Source: Cryptomeria japonica (Eukaryota; Streptophyta; Pinopsida; Cupressales; Cupressaceae). From it: a stretch of 64,000 nucleotides of DNA. Position 1 is the stretch's first letter, and each line of letters opens with the position of its first letter. The position numbers and the translations under genes are program-made. This document shows, piece after piece, positions 10,801-20,931 of the stretch. The notes beneath the pieces are model-generated. The model made no database searches and was not told where the DNA came from. It saw only the letters and a list, made by a program, of their open reading frames with translations. The stretch covers positions 225,299,415 through 225,363,414 of the forward strand of contig NC_081410.1 in the NCBI RefSeq assembly GCF_030272615.1. The letters are read 5' to 3'.

Positions 10801-11400
10801 GCAACATTAGAGCCTATAGTAGGGGATGCAGGTAGATCCCATAGAGTGTTTACAACAGTTGATGACCACTAGGTTGATCATCAGGGTACAGTTATTGAGG
10901 CAGCAGGTGTGTTGTGTGGAATTCCTATCTCTGTACTCTTTGATTCTGGTGCTTCGGATTCTTTCATTTCTTCATCCATTGTGGAGTGGTGCGGACTCAC
11001 GTCTACTAAGCAGGCTGATAGGTGGCAAGTACAGTTGGCTACAGGTGTGCGTGTTTCTGTAGATGCCTTTATTCCCAGTTGTGAGTTGGACCTAGGAACC
11101 GTAGTTACCTTAGTTGACCTTCGGGTCATTCCTTTGGGTTCTTATGGAGTTGTGTTGGGGATGAATTGGCTTTCATCTCACAATGCTCATGTAGACTACT
11201 GCAAGAAGACAATGGAGTGTTTAGATGACCTTGGCAGGGAAGTGGAGATTGTTGGAGTTCAGAGATCGATATCCCTATGTATGATTTCTGCTATGCAACT
11301 TAAGCGGTGCATGCGTAGAGGGTGTCAACTTTTTGCAGTCATTCTTGAGGATGTGGATGAAAAAGAGACTCGAGAAATCACTCTTGATGGTCACCCATTT
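10801..11400 (+). pseudogene. Element C aspartic protease
   Basis: In the same frame as gag. The catalytic loop VLFDSGASDSF lies at about 10933-10965 with Asp intact, and LGMNWLSSHNAHVDY near 11155-11200 is the C-terminal signature typical of chromovirus proteases. The stretch 10909-11649 is open, so protease and the start of RT are still continuous. It would cleave the Gag-Pol polyprotein in the particle. A stop at about 10870 separates it from gag. Confidence 0.85.
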
Positions 11401-12186
11401 ATTCGAGAGTATGTTGATGTGTTTCCATTGGATATTCTTGGTATGCCTCCAAAGCGAGACATAGAGTTTTGCATCGACTTGGTTCCTAGTGCAGAACCTA
11501 TTTCGAGAGATCCATATCAGATGACTACTCAAGAGTTGAGTGAGTTGAATTTGCAGATAGAAGAATTGTTGGCCAAGGGGTTCATTCATCCTAGTGTTTC
11601 CCCTTGGGGTGTGCCTGTTATCTTTGTTAAGAAGAAGGATGGTTCTCTTTAGTTATGCATTGATTACTGACAGTTGAATAAGGTAACCATCTGGAATCGA
11701 TATCCATTGCCTCGTATAGATGATCTTTTCAATTAGGTAAAGGGAGCCAAGGTGTTCTCTAAGATTGATCTAAAATTTGGGTACCATCAATTGCGCATTC
11801 AGGATGCAGATATTCATAAGACAACATTTCATACTCGTTATGGATAGCATGAGTTCATAGTGGTGCCATTTGGGTTGACGAATGCGCCTTCAGTCTTCAT
11901 GAGCCTCATGAATGGGGTTTTTTGCACCTACCTTGATCATTTTGTCCTTGTGTTCTTGGATGACATACTAATTTATTCTAGATCTATGGAAGATCATGAG
12001 GGTCACTTGCGACAGGTGTTACAGTGCTTGAAAAAGAATCAGCTTTATGCCAATTTGGCAAAGTGTGACTTCTTCCAGTCAGAGGTGAACTATCTTGGTC
12101 ATGTGGTTTCGGGAGAAGGTGTATCCATGGATCCTTCAAAGATCCAAGCCATTGTTGATTGGCCAGTGCCGACCAATGTTTCATAA
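11401..12186 (+). pseudogene. Element C reverse transcriptase
   Basis: RT copies the element RNA into DNA. Recognisable blocks in order are REYVDVFP at about 11404, IEFCIDLVP and the PWGVPVIFVKKKDGSL block (to 11649), [20 protein letters not shown] (about 11752), [17 protein letters not shown] (about 11860) and the catalytic VFLDDILIYS near 11949-11980 with both Asp residues present. In-frame stops lie at 11650 (TAG), 11668 (TGA), 11734 (TAG), 11845 (TAG) and 12184 (TAA), and there is no frameshift. Consensus comparison from memory of the family suggests Arg at 11668 and Gln at 11734 and 11845. Confidence 0.9.
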
Positions 12187-12760
12187 GTTCGGAGTTTTAT
12201 GAGTTTGGTTGGATATTATCATCACTTTGTTCAAATATTTTCCCGGATAGGGCACCTGATCACTTCTCTTCAAAGGAAAGGGAAGAAGTTTGTTTGTTCA
12301 GAGCAGTGTGAGTCAGCTTTTTGTACCTTGAAGAAACTCCTTGTCAGTGCTCTGATTTTGGCAGTTTCTGATCCATCTAGAGATTTTATGGTATGCATCG
12401 ATGCCTCTTTAGAAGGTATGGGTGCAGTGCTTATGCAGGATGGACGTGTGGTTGCCTATGAGTCTCGCAAACTTAAGAACCATGAGTTGAACTATCCAAT
12501 TCATGATTTAGAGTTGGCAGCTGTAGTGCACACTTTGGTTAGATGGCAGCATTTTCTGTTAGGGCATCAGTTTGAGCTGCATAGTGATCATCGTAGTTTG
12601 TAGTATATCTTCACGCAGCCAAACTTGAATGCTCGACAGCGAAGATGGATGGAATTCCTCTGTGAGTATGATTTTGAGGTTCATTATATTCAGGGGAAAG
12701 AGAACATAGTGGCAGATGCTTTGAGTCGTAGGTGGCATGAAGTTTCAACATTGTCCCTTG
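12187..12760 (+). pseudogene. Element C RNase H
   Basis: In the same frame. It starts with the RT connection segment ([15 protein letters not shown]) and holds the RNase H core: [17 protein letters not shown] near 12393-12445 with the first Asp, the [23 protein letters not shown] block with the catalytic Glu, and [10 protein letters not shown] near 12570-12600 with the second Asp. A TAG at 12601 falls where relatives have Gln; it is followed by RRWMEFL and IVADALSRR at about 12705-12732. RNase H degrades the RNA strand during reverse transcription. Confidence 0.9.
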
Positions 12761-14140
12761 AAGTAGACTTGAGAGGGAGAATTCTTGGAGTTTTTCCTCA
12801 GGATTCTTGGTATCAGGATGTTAGAGCTGTGATAGAGTCTGAAAGGCCTTTAGATGGCATATTTTATGGATATAACCTTGAGGCAGATGGACTTCTTCAT
12901 AAACTTGGATGGATCTATATACCTCCTTTGGAGGGTCTTCACGTTTTGATCATGACTGAGGCCCATCGTGCACCTTATTCGGCACATCCAGGTGTCAAGA
13001 AGATGCACGCAGATCTTAGACAGATTTATCATTGGACTAGTATGAAATGTGACATTGCTGATTTTGTGTCAAAGTGTTTAGAGTGTCAGCGGGTGAAGGT
13101 GGAGCATTAGCACTCAGTAGGGCTTTTACAACCTAATTTGGTACCAGATTGGAAATGGGATATCATTTCCATGGATTTCATTATTGGGTTGCCTGTCTCT
13201 TCACGTCGCCATGATGCTATCATGGTCATTGTTGACATATTGACAAAGGTTGCTCACTTTGTTCCTATTTGAGCTTCCTATACAACAACAATGGTAGCAT
13301 GAGTTTTCTTAGAGGATGTGGTGAGATTGCATGGGAATCCAAGGTGGATCATTTCTGATAGAGATGTTGTCTTTACCTTAGCATTGTGGACCTTACTTCA
13401 ATAGGCTTTGGGGACCCAATTGAAGTTTAGTTAATCTTATCACCCAGAGACAGATGGTCAGACCGAGTGAGTGAATCAGGTCTTGGAGGACATGCTTCAC
13501 ATGTATGTTATGGACCAGCAGTCACGATGGGAGGATTATATTTATCTAGTAGAGTTTTCTTATAATAATGGATATCATAGCTCCATAGGTATCTCCCCCT
13601 TCCAAGCATTGTATGGTCATCCTTTTCGTACTCCTTTGAGTTGGGATCGGCTAGAGGACAGGGGGCGTATAGGACCAGATATCCTTCAAGAGATGGAGCA
13701 ACAGGTTGAGTGGATTCGTGATCATTTGGTAGCTGCATAGGATAGGCAGAAGAAGTATGCAAATTCTCATAGGGTAGATCGTCAATTTTCTGTTGGTGAC
13801 CGTGTGTTCTTGAGAGTGCATCCGTGGAAGAGTCCGATCCGTTATGGAAAGGTTTCTAAGTTGGTGCTTCATTTTGTTGGGACTTTTGAGATCCTTGAGA
13901 GGATAGGACCTGTTGCCTACCGTCTTGCCTTGCCACCGAGTCTATCCCACATCCATGATGTCTTTCAAGTTTTAGTTCTTTGACCTTATCATCCTGATGT
14001 GACACATGTTCTTGATTGGAACTCTTTGTAGGTTGAGGACATGCAAATTTTCATGGAACCCATGTGCATTCTTCAGCATCGGGATTTGACCCTCAGGGGT
14101 CATACCATCAACCAGGTAAGGGTCCTATGGGACCCAAATG
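12761..14140 (+). pseudogene. Element C integrase, interrupted by insertion K
   Basis: In the same frame again. The HHCC zinc domain lies at about 12964-13095 (HRAPYSAHPGVKKM ... CLECQRVK). The catalytic core follows: [18 protein letters not shown], the first Asp in the block near 13165-13180, IISDRDVVF near 13348, and the third acidic residue in the EDMLHMYVM/YNNGYHSSIGISPF area (13485-13620). It runs through a tail (VHPWKSPIRYG, LPPSLSHIHDVF) to RVLWDPN at 14140, where copia element K begins. Stops are at 13108, 13270, 13300, 13402, 13432, 13468, 13738, 13981 and 14029. Coding resumes after K at 20827. Integrase would join the DNA copy to the chromosome. Confidence 0.9.
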
Positions 14141-15201
14141 TGTTAGGTCCTGGAGACAACTGAGAGGGGGGCGGGTGAATCAGTTGTCAAATAAATTCAA
14201 ACCAAAAACAACTTAACCAACTTAATGCTTAGTAACGGTAAATCAGTTTAATATGCCAATAGATAGTTTTAATAGTTAATTGCTATACCGGTAAGGATTA
14301 GTGCATGAAACATAAACACAAAGTCATCCACAACACATAACACCAATATTTGTACATGGAAACCCTGTAAGGGGAAAAACCATGGTGGGAAACCTTACCC
14401 ACAATTAGATGATACTACTGCAGATAGTAAGTGTACATAAATGGGGTCTGCACATGCAAAAAGGCCAAGTGCCTAGAGCTCACTGCTCAATCACAAAATG
14501 GGAGTCACACTGACTACAGCTGGATGGTTAAATCCAATAAGAATGTATTGCACAAAATAACATCTTCATATGCTGGATTTAGTACCGGTGTAGTTCTGAT
14601 TGTCTTCACAAAACCCTCCTTCAATCTTCAAATGATGTCTACCTATATAGCTCTTCTTATTCTCACATATACCTTTACACAATCCTTTTTTGCATTCCAC
14701 ACATGATCTTACAAATAAGATCTTACATTTATACCATAACCTAAGACCAATTTTAGTAGGTCGGCTTTACAAGATATTACAATAAAAATATTTTTCAAAC
14801 AATACAATATCTGATGCAATAACCGATTCAACATGTCGGCTTAATGCATTTACAATAATAATTAATCATCTCCATAGTGTGTCGTGTTGATTTGGAAAAG
14901 ATAAACCTACCGGTGTAACCCTGGACCTATTTGCTAGTAACAACAAATACGCAAATATGAATATACCTATAAACAAAACTCCAAGACAAAGTGTCCACAT
15001 GATGTCTTCGACATTACCAAGTGTTTTCCATATCATTCCAAGTGTTGGTGATCATTATATCTTGCTGGTGTACCAGATACTGGTGACTGTGCATGAGTCA
15101 CTTGCTTGCCGGTGAATGTTGCTGATTCTCCAAAGTGCCAGAGTTGCTAAGTGTTTAGTAGGTGTTGACATCAATGACAAAACCATACCAAAATACCAAC
15201 A
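14141..15201 (-). repeat. Element K 3' LTR (left on plus strand)
   Basis: On the minus strand it starts TGTTGG and ends CCTAACA. It matches 19769-20826 along its length with scattered substitutions. It contains a probable TATA (minus GGTATAAATG near 14726-14735) and the box CTGATTCACC...CTCTCAGT near its 3' end (14160-14183). Confidence 0.95.
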
Positions 15202-15213
15202 ATCTCCCCCTTT
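15202..15213 (-). promoter_or_regulatory. Element K polypurine tract
   Basis: On the minus strand AAAGGGGGAGAT directly precedes the 3' LTR TGTTGG. It primes plus-strand DNA synthesis. Similar purine runs occur on the same strand near 15340, 15404 and 15485. Confidence 0.85.
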
Positions 15214-15567
15214 GGCATTGATGGAAACACAAGATGGAAAAACCATCAAAGTGCCAAAATAGAAATGCCAAATACCAAAAACCAACAATCTCCAAAAAGA
15301 GATGTACAGAGAGTAATAATCTCTCCCAAACAACACTCTCTCCCCTTGGGAGCAACATGTGTTTTCCTTGTGTTTTTCAAAGTTTTTCCATACCAATCTC
15401 TCCCCCTTTGACATCAAATGCCAAAGTTACAACAAAACCAAGTTCATATACAAAATACCAATCAATTCAATATACCAACTACTCCCCCTGAGAAGTAGCT
15501 TCCCATCAAATACTGGAATAAAAGATTTCTCTGTTAATTCTGCCGGTTGATGACAATCATCAACTTC
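15214..15567 (-). other. Element K 3' untranslated region
   Basis: No coding frame on the element strand. It holds three further GGGGGAG- or GGGGAGAG-type purine tracts spaced about 60-135 bases apart. The plus-strand ORFs here are shadows. Confidence 0.7.
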
Positions 15568-16274
15568 CTAAGTCTCTACTAGTGGGAGTATGACTCCAAG
15601 CTGATCTTTGAGATATTCAAAAGTCTCCTTAGACAGAGGTTTAGTAAAGATATTAGCAATCTACTCTTTAGTATTCACATAAACTAGTTTTATCTCTGTT
15701 GCTTCAACATTTTCCCTTAGAAAATTCAGTTTGATAGAAACATGTATGGTTTTAGAGTGTAATACCGAATTCTTAGATATATCAATTGTTGTAGTGTTAT
15801 CACAATAGATAGTCATAAGTTCCTTGCATTTTACCTTTATGTCTTTCAACATTTACTCAAGCCATAGTACCTGTGTACAGTTAGTTGCTGCTGCAACATA
15901 TTCTGATTCTACTGTTGATAAAGATGTACAACTTTGTTTCTTACTCAACCAAGAGACTAATCTTTTTCCAAGAAAGAATGCTCCACTGGTGGTGCTTTTT
16001 CTATCATCCACATCTCCTACCCAATTTGCATCTGTGTATGCACATAATTCAAAGTTTTCATCTCTAGGATACCATAATCCAAGATTTATAGTGCCTTGTA
16101 AGTACCAGAAAATCCTTTTTACTATTGATTCATGATTTCTCTAGGATTACTTTGAAATCTTGAAACAATACATACTACATTCATAATATCAGGTCTGGTT
16201 TGTGTTAAATACAGTAAACCTCCTATCATAGATTTGTATCTAGTTGGATTAACAGGTGTAGATTCATCCCTTTG
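15568..16274 (-). pseudogene. Element K RNase H
   Basis: Copia-type RNase H at the C-terminus of the polyprotein, read on the minus strand with frame changes. Visible blocks are PTRYKSMIGGLLYLTQTRPDI (16190-16250 region), ADANWVGDVDDRKST-like sequence near 16010-16035, SLSTVESEYVAAA near 15890-15930 with the catalytic acidic residue, MTIYCDNTT near 15790-15815, and IADIFTKPLSKETF near 15625-15660. The reading frame differs from the upstream RT part by a frameshift and includes stops (for example before MLKDIKVK at 15852). The final stop is TAG at 15568-15570. Confidence 0.85.
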
Positions 16275-17105
16275 TTATAATTTGTCATTTGTTGTCATAG
16301 GTGTGCTTACCAGTTTAGAGTTCTCCATCCCAAATTTCTTTAATAACTCTTTTATGTACTTAGATTGACTCAAGAATATACCTTTATCAGTCTGTGAGAT
16401 CTGCAATCCTAAAAAGAATTTTATTTCTCCAATCATAGACATTTCAAATTCTTGCTGCATTTTAATAGAAAATTATTTACATAATCCATCTTCTCCTCCA
16501 AATATTATATCATCAACAAATACTTCTATAATCAAGATGTCATCATTAGTTATTTTATAATATAAATTGTTGTCTGCATTTCCTTTAGTAAAACCAATCT
16601 TTAAAAGATACTTATCCAATCTTGCATACCAAGCTCTTGGAGCTTGTTTCAATCCATATAGAGCTTTTCTTAACTTGCAAACCATATCATTGTCATCTGT
16701 CAAAGAAAATCCATCAGGTTGTTCAATGTAGACTTCCTCTTCAAGATCTCCATTTAGAAATGCACATTTAATATCCATTTGATAAACTTTGTAGTTCTTG
16801 TGTGCTGCAAAAGCCAAAAATAATCTGACTGCCTCAATTCTAGCTACTGGTGCAAAGGTTTCATTGTAATCAACTCCTTCCTTCTGAGAATATCCCTTAC
16901 ACACTAGTCTTGCTTTATTTCTAACAACCTTACCATCTTCATTAAGTTTGTTTCTGAATACCCATTTGGTTCCAATTACATTTTTATCTTTAGGCCAGGG
17001 AACTAATGTCCAAGTGTTGTTTTTCTTAATTTGTTCTAATTCTTCTTCCATAGCTTTAATCCAAAATTTATCTTCACATGCCTCATTAACAGATGATGGT
17101 TCAAT
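16275..17105 (-). pseudogene. Element K reverse transcriptase
   Basis: Copia RT on the minus strand, in frame with the upstream INT. Blocks are [18 protein letters not shown] (from 17051), [63 protein letters not shown] with the first catalytic Asp, the [16 protein letters not shown] block, and [10 protein letters not shown] with both Asp residues near 16495-16525. A stop at 16473 splits off the C-terminal part (QQEFEMSMIGEIKFFLGLQI). Further stops are at 16275 and 17106. Apart from these the sequence is close to canonical. Confidence 0.93.
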
Positions 17106-18566
17106 TTAAGAAATAAGACACACCTCTTCATTTTCCAATCTTCCTCTTGTCATAACTCCTTTAAACTTATTTCCAATTATCTGATCTTCAGAATGATTCA
17201 GTCTTACATACCGGGGTGTCTTTGTTTGTTGTTGTTCCTCAATTACTGTGGAATCCTCAGATGATACCGGGGTAACTGGATCTTCATTCTGTATCGGTGG
17301 ATTTAGTGTAGGTTCATTTGTCAAAATTTCTGTTGCCAGTTCAAAGTCTATATACCTTGAAGTTCCTCTGAATTGTTCATCAATCTTTACATTTGTACTT
17401 TCAACAATTTTCTGCAATCTTTTGTTAAAACATCTATATGCATTGCTCTTAGATGAATAACCAAGAAATATTCCTTCATCACTTCTAGGATCAAATTTGC
17501 CAATATACTCATCTCTTCTAATATAACATTTACTTCCAAAAATTCTGAAATACTTAAGAGTAGGAGTATTACCAAACCATAGTTCATGAGGGGTCTTACC
17601 AGTTTCACCTTTGATGTGAACTTTGTTGAATGTATAGACCATTGTACTGACTGCTTCTCTCCAATATACATGTGGTAGGTTTGCTTCTGATAACATACTT
17701 CTTGCTGCATCCAAGATAGTTCTATTTTTCCTTTCAACAACTCCATTCTGCTATGGTGTCCAAGGTGCTGATAGCTGTCTTCTGATTCCATTCACTTCAC
17801 AGAAAGTATTAAATTCCTTAGATGTAAATTCTCCTCCTTGATCTGACCTTAGACATTTCATTTTCTTACCAGTTTCATTTTCTACCATTGCTTTGAATAG
17901 TTTGAACTTTCCAAGTGCTTCTGATTTTTCTCTAAGAAAAGTAACCCAACACATTCTAGAATAGTCATTAATGATTAGCATGAAATATCTATCACCTTGT
18001 AAGCTTTTAGTTCTAGCTGGACCACATAAATCAGTGTGAATCAAATCAAGAGCATTATTTGATTTTTCTGGAATACTTTTGAAACTAGCTCTAACTTGTT
18101 TTCCAAATTGACATTCCTTACATATTGTATTATGAGGTTTGATAATTTTAGGTAAATCTCTAACTGCCTTAGTAGTACTGATCTTCACCATGCAATCAAA
18201 GTTTACATGATAGAGTCTCTTATGCCATAACCAACTTTCATCTATATGTGCAATTAAGCATGTCTTTTCATTGTTATTTAAATGAATGATATTACCTCTA
18301 GTCTGATTACCGGTTGCAATTTCCAAACCAGTTCTATTCATGATTTTGCATTTTTCATTTTTGAATTGTAACTGAAATCCTTTCTCAACTAATTGACCAA
18401 CACTCAAAAGATTATGTTTTAATCCTTCAACATAGTATACATTATCAGTGTTATGCTTACCATCAAGAGATATTGTACCCTTACCTTTGATTGAACAAGC
18501 TTTGTTATCTCCAAATCTCACTAAGCCTCCATTGTATTCTTGAAAGTTCAAGAATTTACCTTTGTC
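17106..18566 (-). pseudogene. Element K integrase
   Basis: On the minus strand, in frame with gag. The zinc domain has the LWHKRLYHVNFDCMVKI and CKECQFGKQ blocks (about 18110-18240). The catalytic core follows: DLIHTDLCGP, FMLIINDYSRMCWVTFL and CLRSDQGGEFTS, then after a TAG at 17751 NGVVERKNRTILDAARSML with the catalytic Glu. The stop replaces a residue in the otherwise well-kept TPxQNGVVERKN block, where relatives have Gln (CAG to TAG). The C-terminal part up to 17106 is the less conserved tail (DPRSDEGIFLGYS near 17470). Confidence 0.93.
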
Positions 18567-19004
18567 TCATGTCATATGATGTGAGCATCTTGAATCAATG
18601 ATCCATTCATCCTTTACTTCAACTTTAGCTGCCAAGGCTTGTACTACCAGTTGAGTAGTAGGTGCTAGTTGATCTTCTGTTATAGCAACAAAAACCCATC
18701 CATTTTCTATCGGATCCTCATCAAAATCATCAGTCACACCTTCATCAACAATGTAACAAGATTTGTCTTTATTCTTCTTAAATTTGTATCTCTGATATTC
18801 AGGGTTAGGCTTGTATGTTCTTCTAGCTTCTTCTCTTAGTCTAGCATGTCTATCAGGGCATCTTGAAGCCATATGACCAATCTTATTGCAGTTAAAACAT
18901 TTAAAGGGTGCTTTACCTTCATACTTACTTCCAACTGGACCTTTAGGCATTTTCCTTGCAAATAGTGCTTCAAGTTCTTCATTTTCTTTCCTGCTTTCTT
19001 CAAG
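18567..19004 (-). pseudogene. Element K zinc knuckle and protease start
   Basis: Minus strand. The gag C-terminal CCHC knuckle CFNCNKIGHMASRC (about 18860-18901) is followed by a basic/acidic linker and the protease site WIIDSRCSHHMT near 18570-18605. The usual copia protease loop is DSGCSxHMT. Here the Gly after D-S is Arg, which should damage catalysis. A TGA at 18567-18569 follows where relatives have Gly. Confidence 0.88.
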
Positions 19005-19712
19005 TTATCTTGCATAAAAGGCTTTCCAATCAGATTTGTCAAATGATGGAGCATATGATGTTGATTCTTTAAAGGCCAAATCTGTCTTTATAGTAGCAAT
19101 AGGATCAAATTCTTCAATTTCAAAAGTTGAAAGTTTCCCAATCAATGTATCCCTAGTAACTGATGTATTAGGTATTGTTCTTAACTCATTTATAGCAGTG
19201 ACTTTCATTTTATATGCCAGTGGCAATCCTCTTAAAACTTTTGAAACAATTTCATCCTCACTTAAGGTTCCTCCACAACATTTAATACCCAAAACAATTT
19301 CATTTACTCTTTCCATAAAAGCAGAAATCCTTTCATCTTCTTCCATTTTTAGATGTTCATACCTGACCCGCAAGCTTTCAAGTTTTGCAATTTTGACTAT
19401 GGAATCTCCTTCATTCAGTGTTTCCAAATGATCCCAAATATCTTTACTAGTAGACCTATCTGATAGTCCCATAATTTGTTGATCTGATAATGCTCTCAAA
19501 AGTGCTTCTCTTGCTTTGCAATCATTTTCCTCATCTTTAGTCAAGTTAGCTCGACTAGGCTGACCTTGTACAACAATAGTATAACCATTATTTGTAACAT
19601 CCCAGATGTCCTTCCCAATGCAATTTAGATGTGTCTCCATTCTGATCTTCCATATGCTATAGTTGGTTCCATCAAGTTTAGGACTGTCCTTCCTGAAATA
19701 GTTAGCAGACAT
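19005..19712 (-). pseudogene. gag: Element K gag (copia type)
   Basis: Minus-strand frame of 235 codons from the ATG at 19712. Motifs are LDGTNYSIWKIRMETHL near the start, KDIWDHLETLNEG in the middle, and MEEDERISAFMERVNEIV and VSKVLRGLPLAYKMKV in the C-terminal half, all typical of copia gag (UBN2 family). It ends with a TAA at 19005-19007 that interrupts the frame; the knuckle follows in the same frame. The start lies about 40 bases inside the primer site. Confidence 0.92.
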
Positions 19713-19749
19713 TGGATCTTCTCAAGCTGTTAAACTTCTGCAAAAGAGG

Positions 19750-19768
19750 ACTATGCTCTGATACCAAT
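19750..19768 (-). promoter_or_regulatory. Element K primer binding site
   Basis: On the minus strand ATTGGTATCAGAGCATAG directly follows the 5' LTR end, matching the initiator Met tRNA type. The same ATTGGTATCAGAGC start is found in elements G (33447) and H (47308). Confidence 0.92.
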
Positions 19769-20826
19769 TATTAGGTCCCAGAGACAACTGAGAGGGGGGG
19801 GGGGTGAATCAGTTGTCAAATAAATTCAAACCAAAAACATCTTAACAAAATTAATGCTTAGTACCGGTAAACCAGTTTAATATGCCGGTAGACATTTTTA
19901 ACAGTGAATTGCTATACCGATAAAGATTAGTGCATGAAACATAAACACAAAGTCATCCACAACACATAACACCAACATTTGTACGTTGAAACCCTATAAG
20001 GGGAAAAACCATGGTGGGAAACCTTACCCACAATTAGATGATACTACTGTAGATAGTAAGTGTACATAAATGGGGTTTGCACATGTAGAAAGGCCAAGTG
20101 CCTAGAGCTCACTGCTCAATCACAAAATGGGAGTCACACTGACTACAGTTGGATGGTTAAATCCAATAAGAATGTACTGCTCAAAATAACATCTTCATAT
20201 GCTGGATTCAGTACCAGTGTAGTTCGGATTGTCTTCACAAAACCCTCCTTCAATCTTCAAATGATGTCTATGTGTATAGCTCTGCTTATTCTCACATATA
20301 CCTTTACACAATCCTTTTTCGCATTCCACACATGATCTTACAAATAAGATCTTACATTTATACCATAACCTAAGACCAATTTTAGTAGGTCGTCTCTACA
20401 AGATATTACAATAAAAACATTTTACAAACAATACAATATCTAATACAATAACCGATTCAACATGTTGGCTTAATGCATTTACAATAATAATTAATCATCT
20501 CCATAGCATGTCGTGTTGATCTGGAAAAGATAAACCTACCGGTGTAACCTTGGACCTATTTGTCGGTAATAACAAATACACAAATATGAGTATACCTATA
20601 AACAAAACTCCAAGAAAAAGTGACCACACGATGTCTTCGACATTACCAAGTGTTTTCCATATCATTCCAAGTGCCGATGATCATTATATCTTTCTGGTGT
20701 ACCAGATACTGGTGACTATGCATGAGTCACTTGTCGGTGAATGTTGCTGATTCTTCAAAGTGCCAGAGTTGATAAGTGTTTAGTAGGTGTTGACATCAAT
20801 GACAAAACCATACCAAAATACCAACA
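19769..20826 (-). repeat. Element K 5' LTR (right on plus strand)
   Basis: 1,058 bp, pairing with 14141-15201. On the minus strand it starts TGTTGG and ends CCTAATA, where the final CA of the partner LTR reads TA, a mutation. The CTGATTCACCCC...CTCTCAGT box lies at 19788-19812. Confidence 0.95.
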
Positions 20827-20899
20827 AAATGATGAGACCTCGGGGACTTGGGAGGATGTAACGAAGATGAGAGAGCTCTAATCTTATCTATTTTAGGCT
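20827..20899 (+). pseudogene. Element C integrase C-terminal (chromodomain-like) tail
   Basis: This is the continuation of the C polyprotein after the K insertion. The frame reads DETSGTWEDVTKMREL, then a TAA, then YLF and a stop, matching the usual end of Tekay/Del chromovirus integrases (a TWE...M...YPxLF pattern). Joining RVLWDPN before K to this tail is in frame once the duplicated AAATG is counted once. Confidence 0.85.
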
Positions 20900-20920
20900 T
20901 CCAGGAGTAAGCCTAGTTTT

Positions 20921-20931
20921 GCGGGGGAGAA
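20921..20931 (+). promoter_or_regulatory. Element C polypurine tract
   Basis: GCGGGGGAGAA immediately precedes the TGTAGTACCC start of the right LTR. Confidence 0.85.

Larger units (their letters stand above)
14141..20826 (-). mobile_element. Element K, complete Ty1/copia retrotransposon (6,686 bp)
   Basis: It is flanked by a perfect 5-bp target duplication AAATG (14136-14140 and 20827-20831). Both LTRs are present, coding is on the minus strand, and domain order is gag-PR-INT-RT-RNaseH, which defines Ty1/copia. Removing K rejoins the C reading frame exactly, which confirms the ends. Element K is therefore younger than C. Confidence 0.97.
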
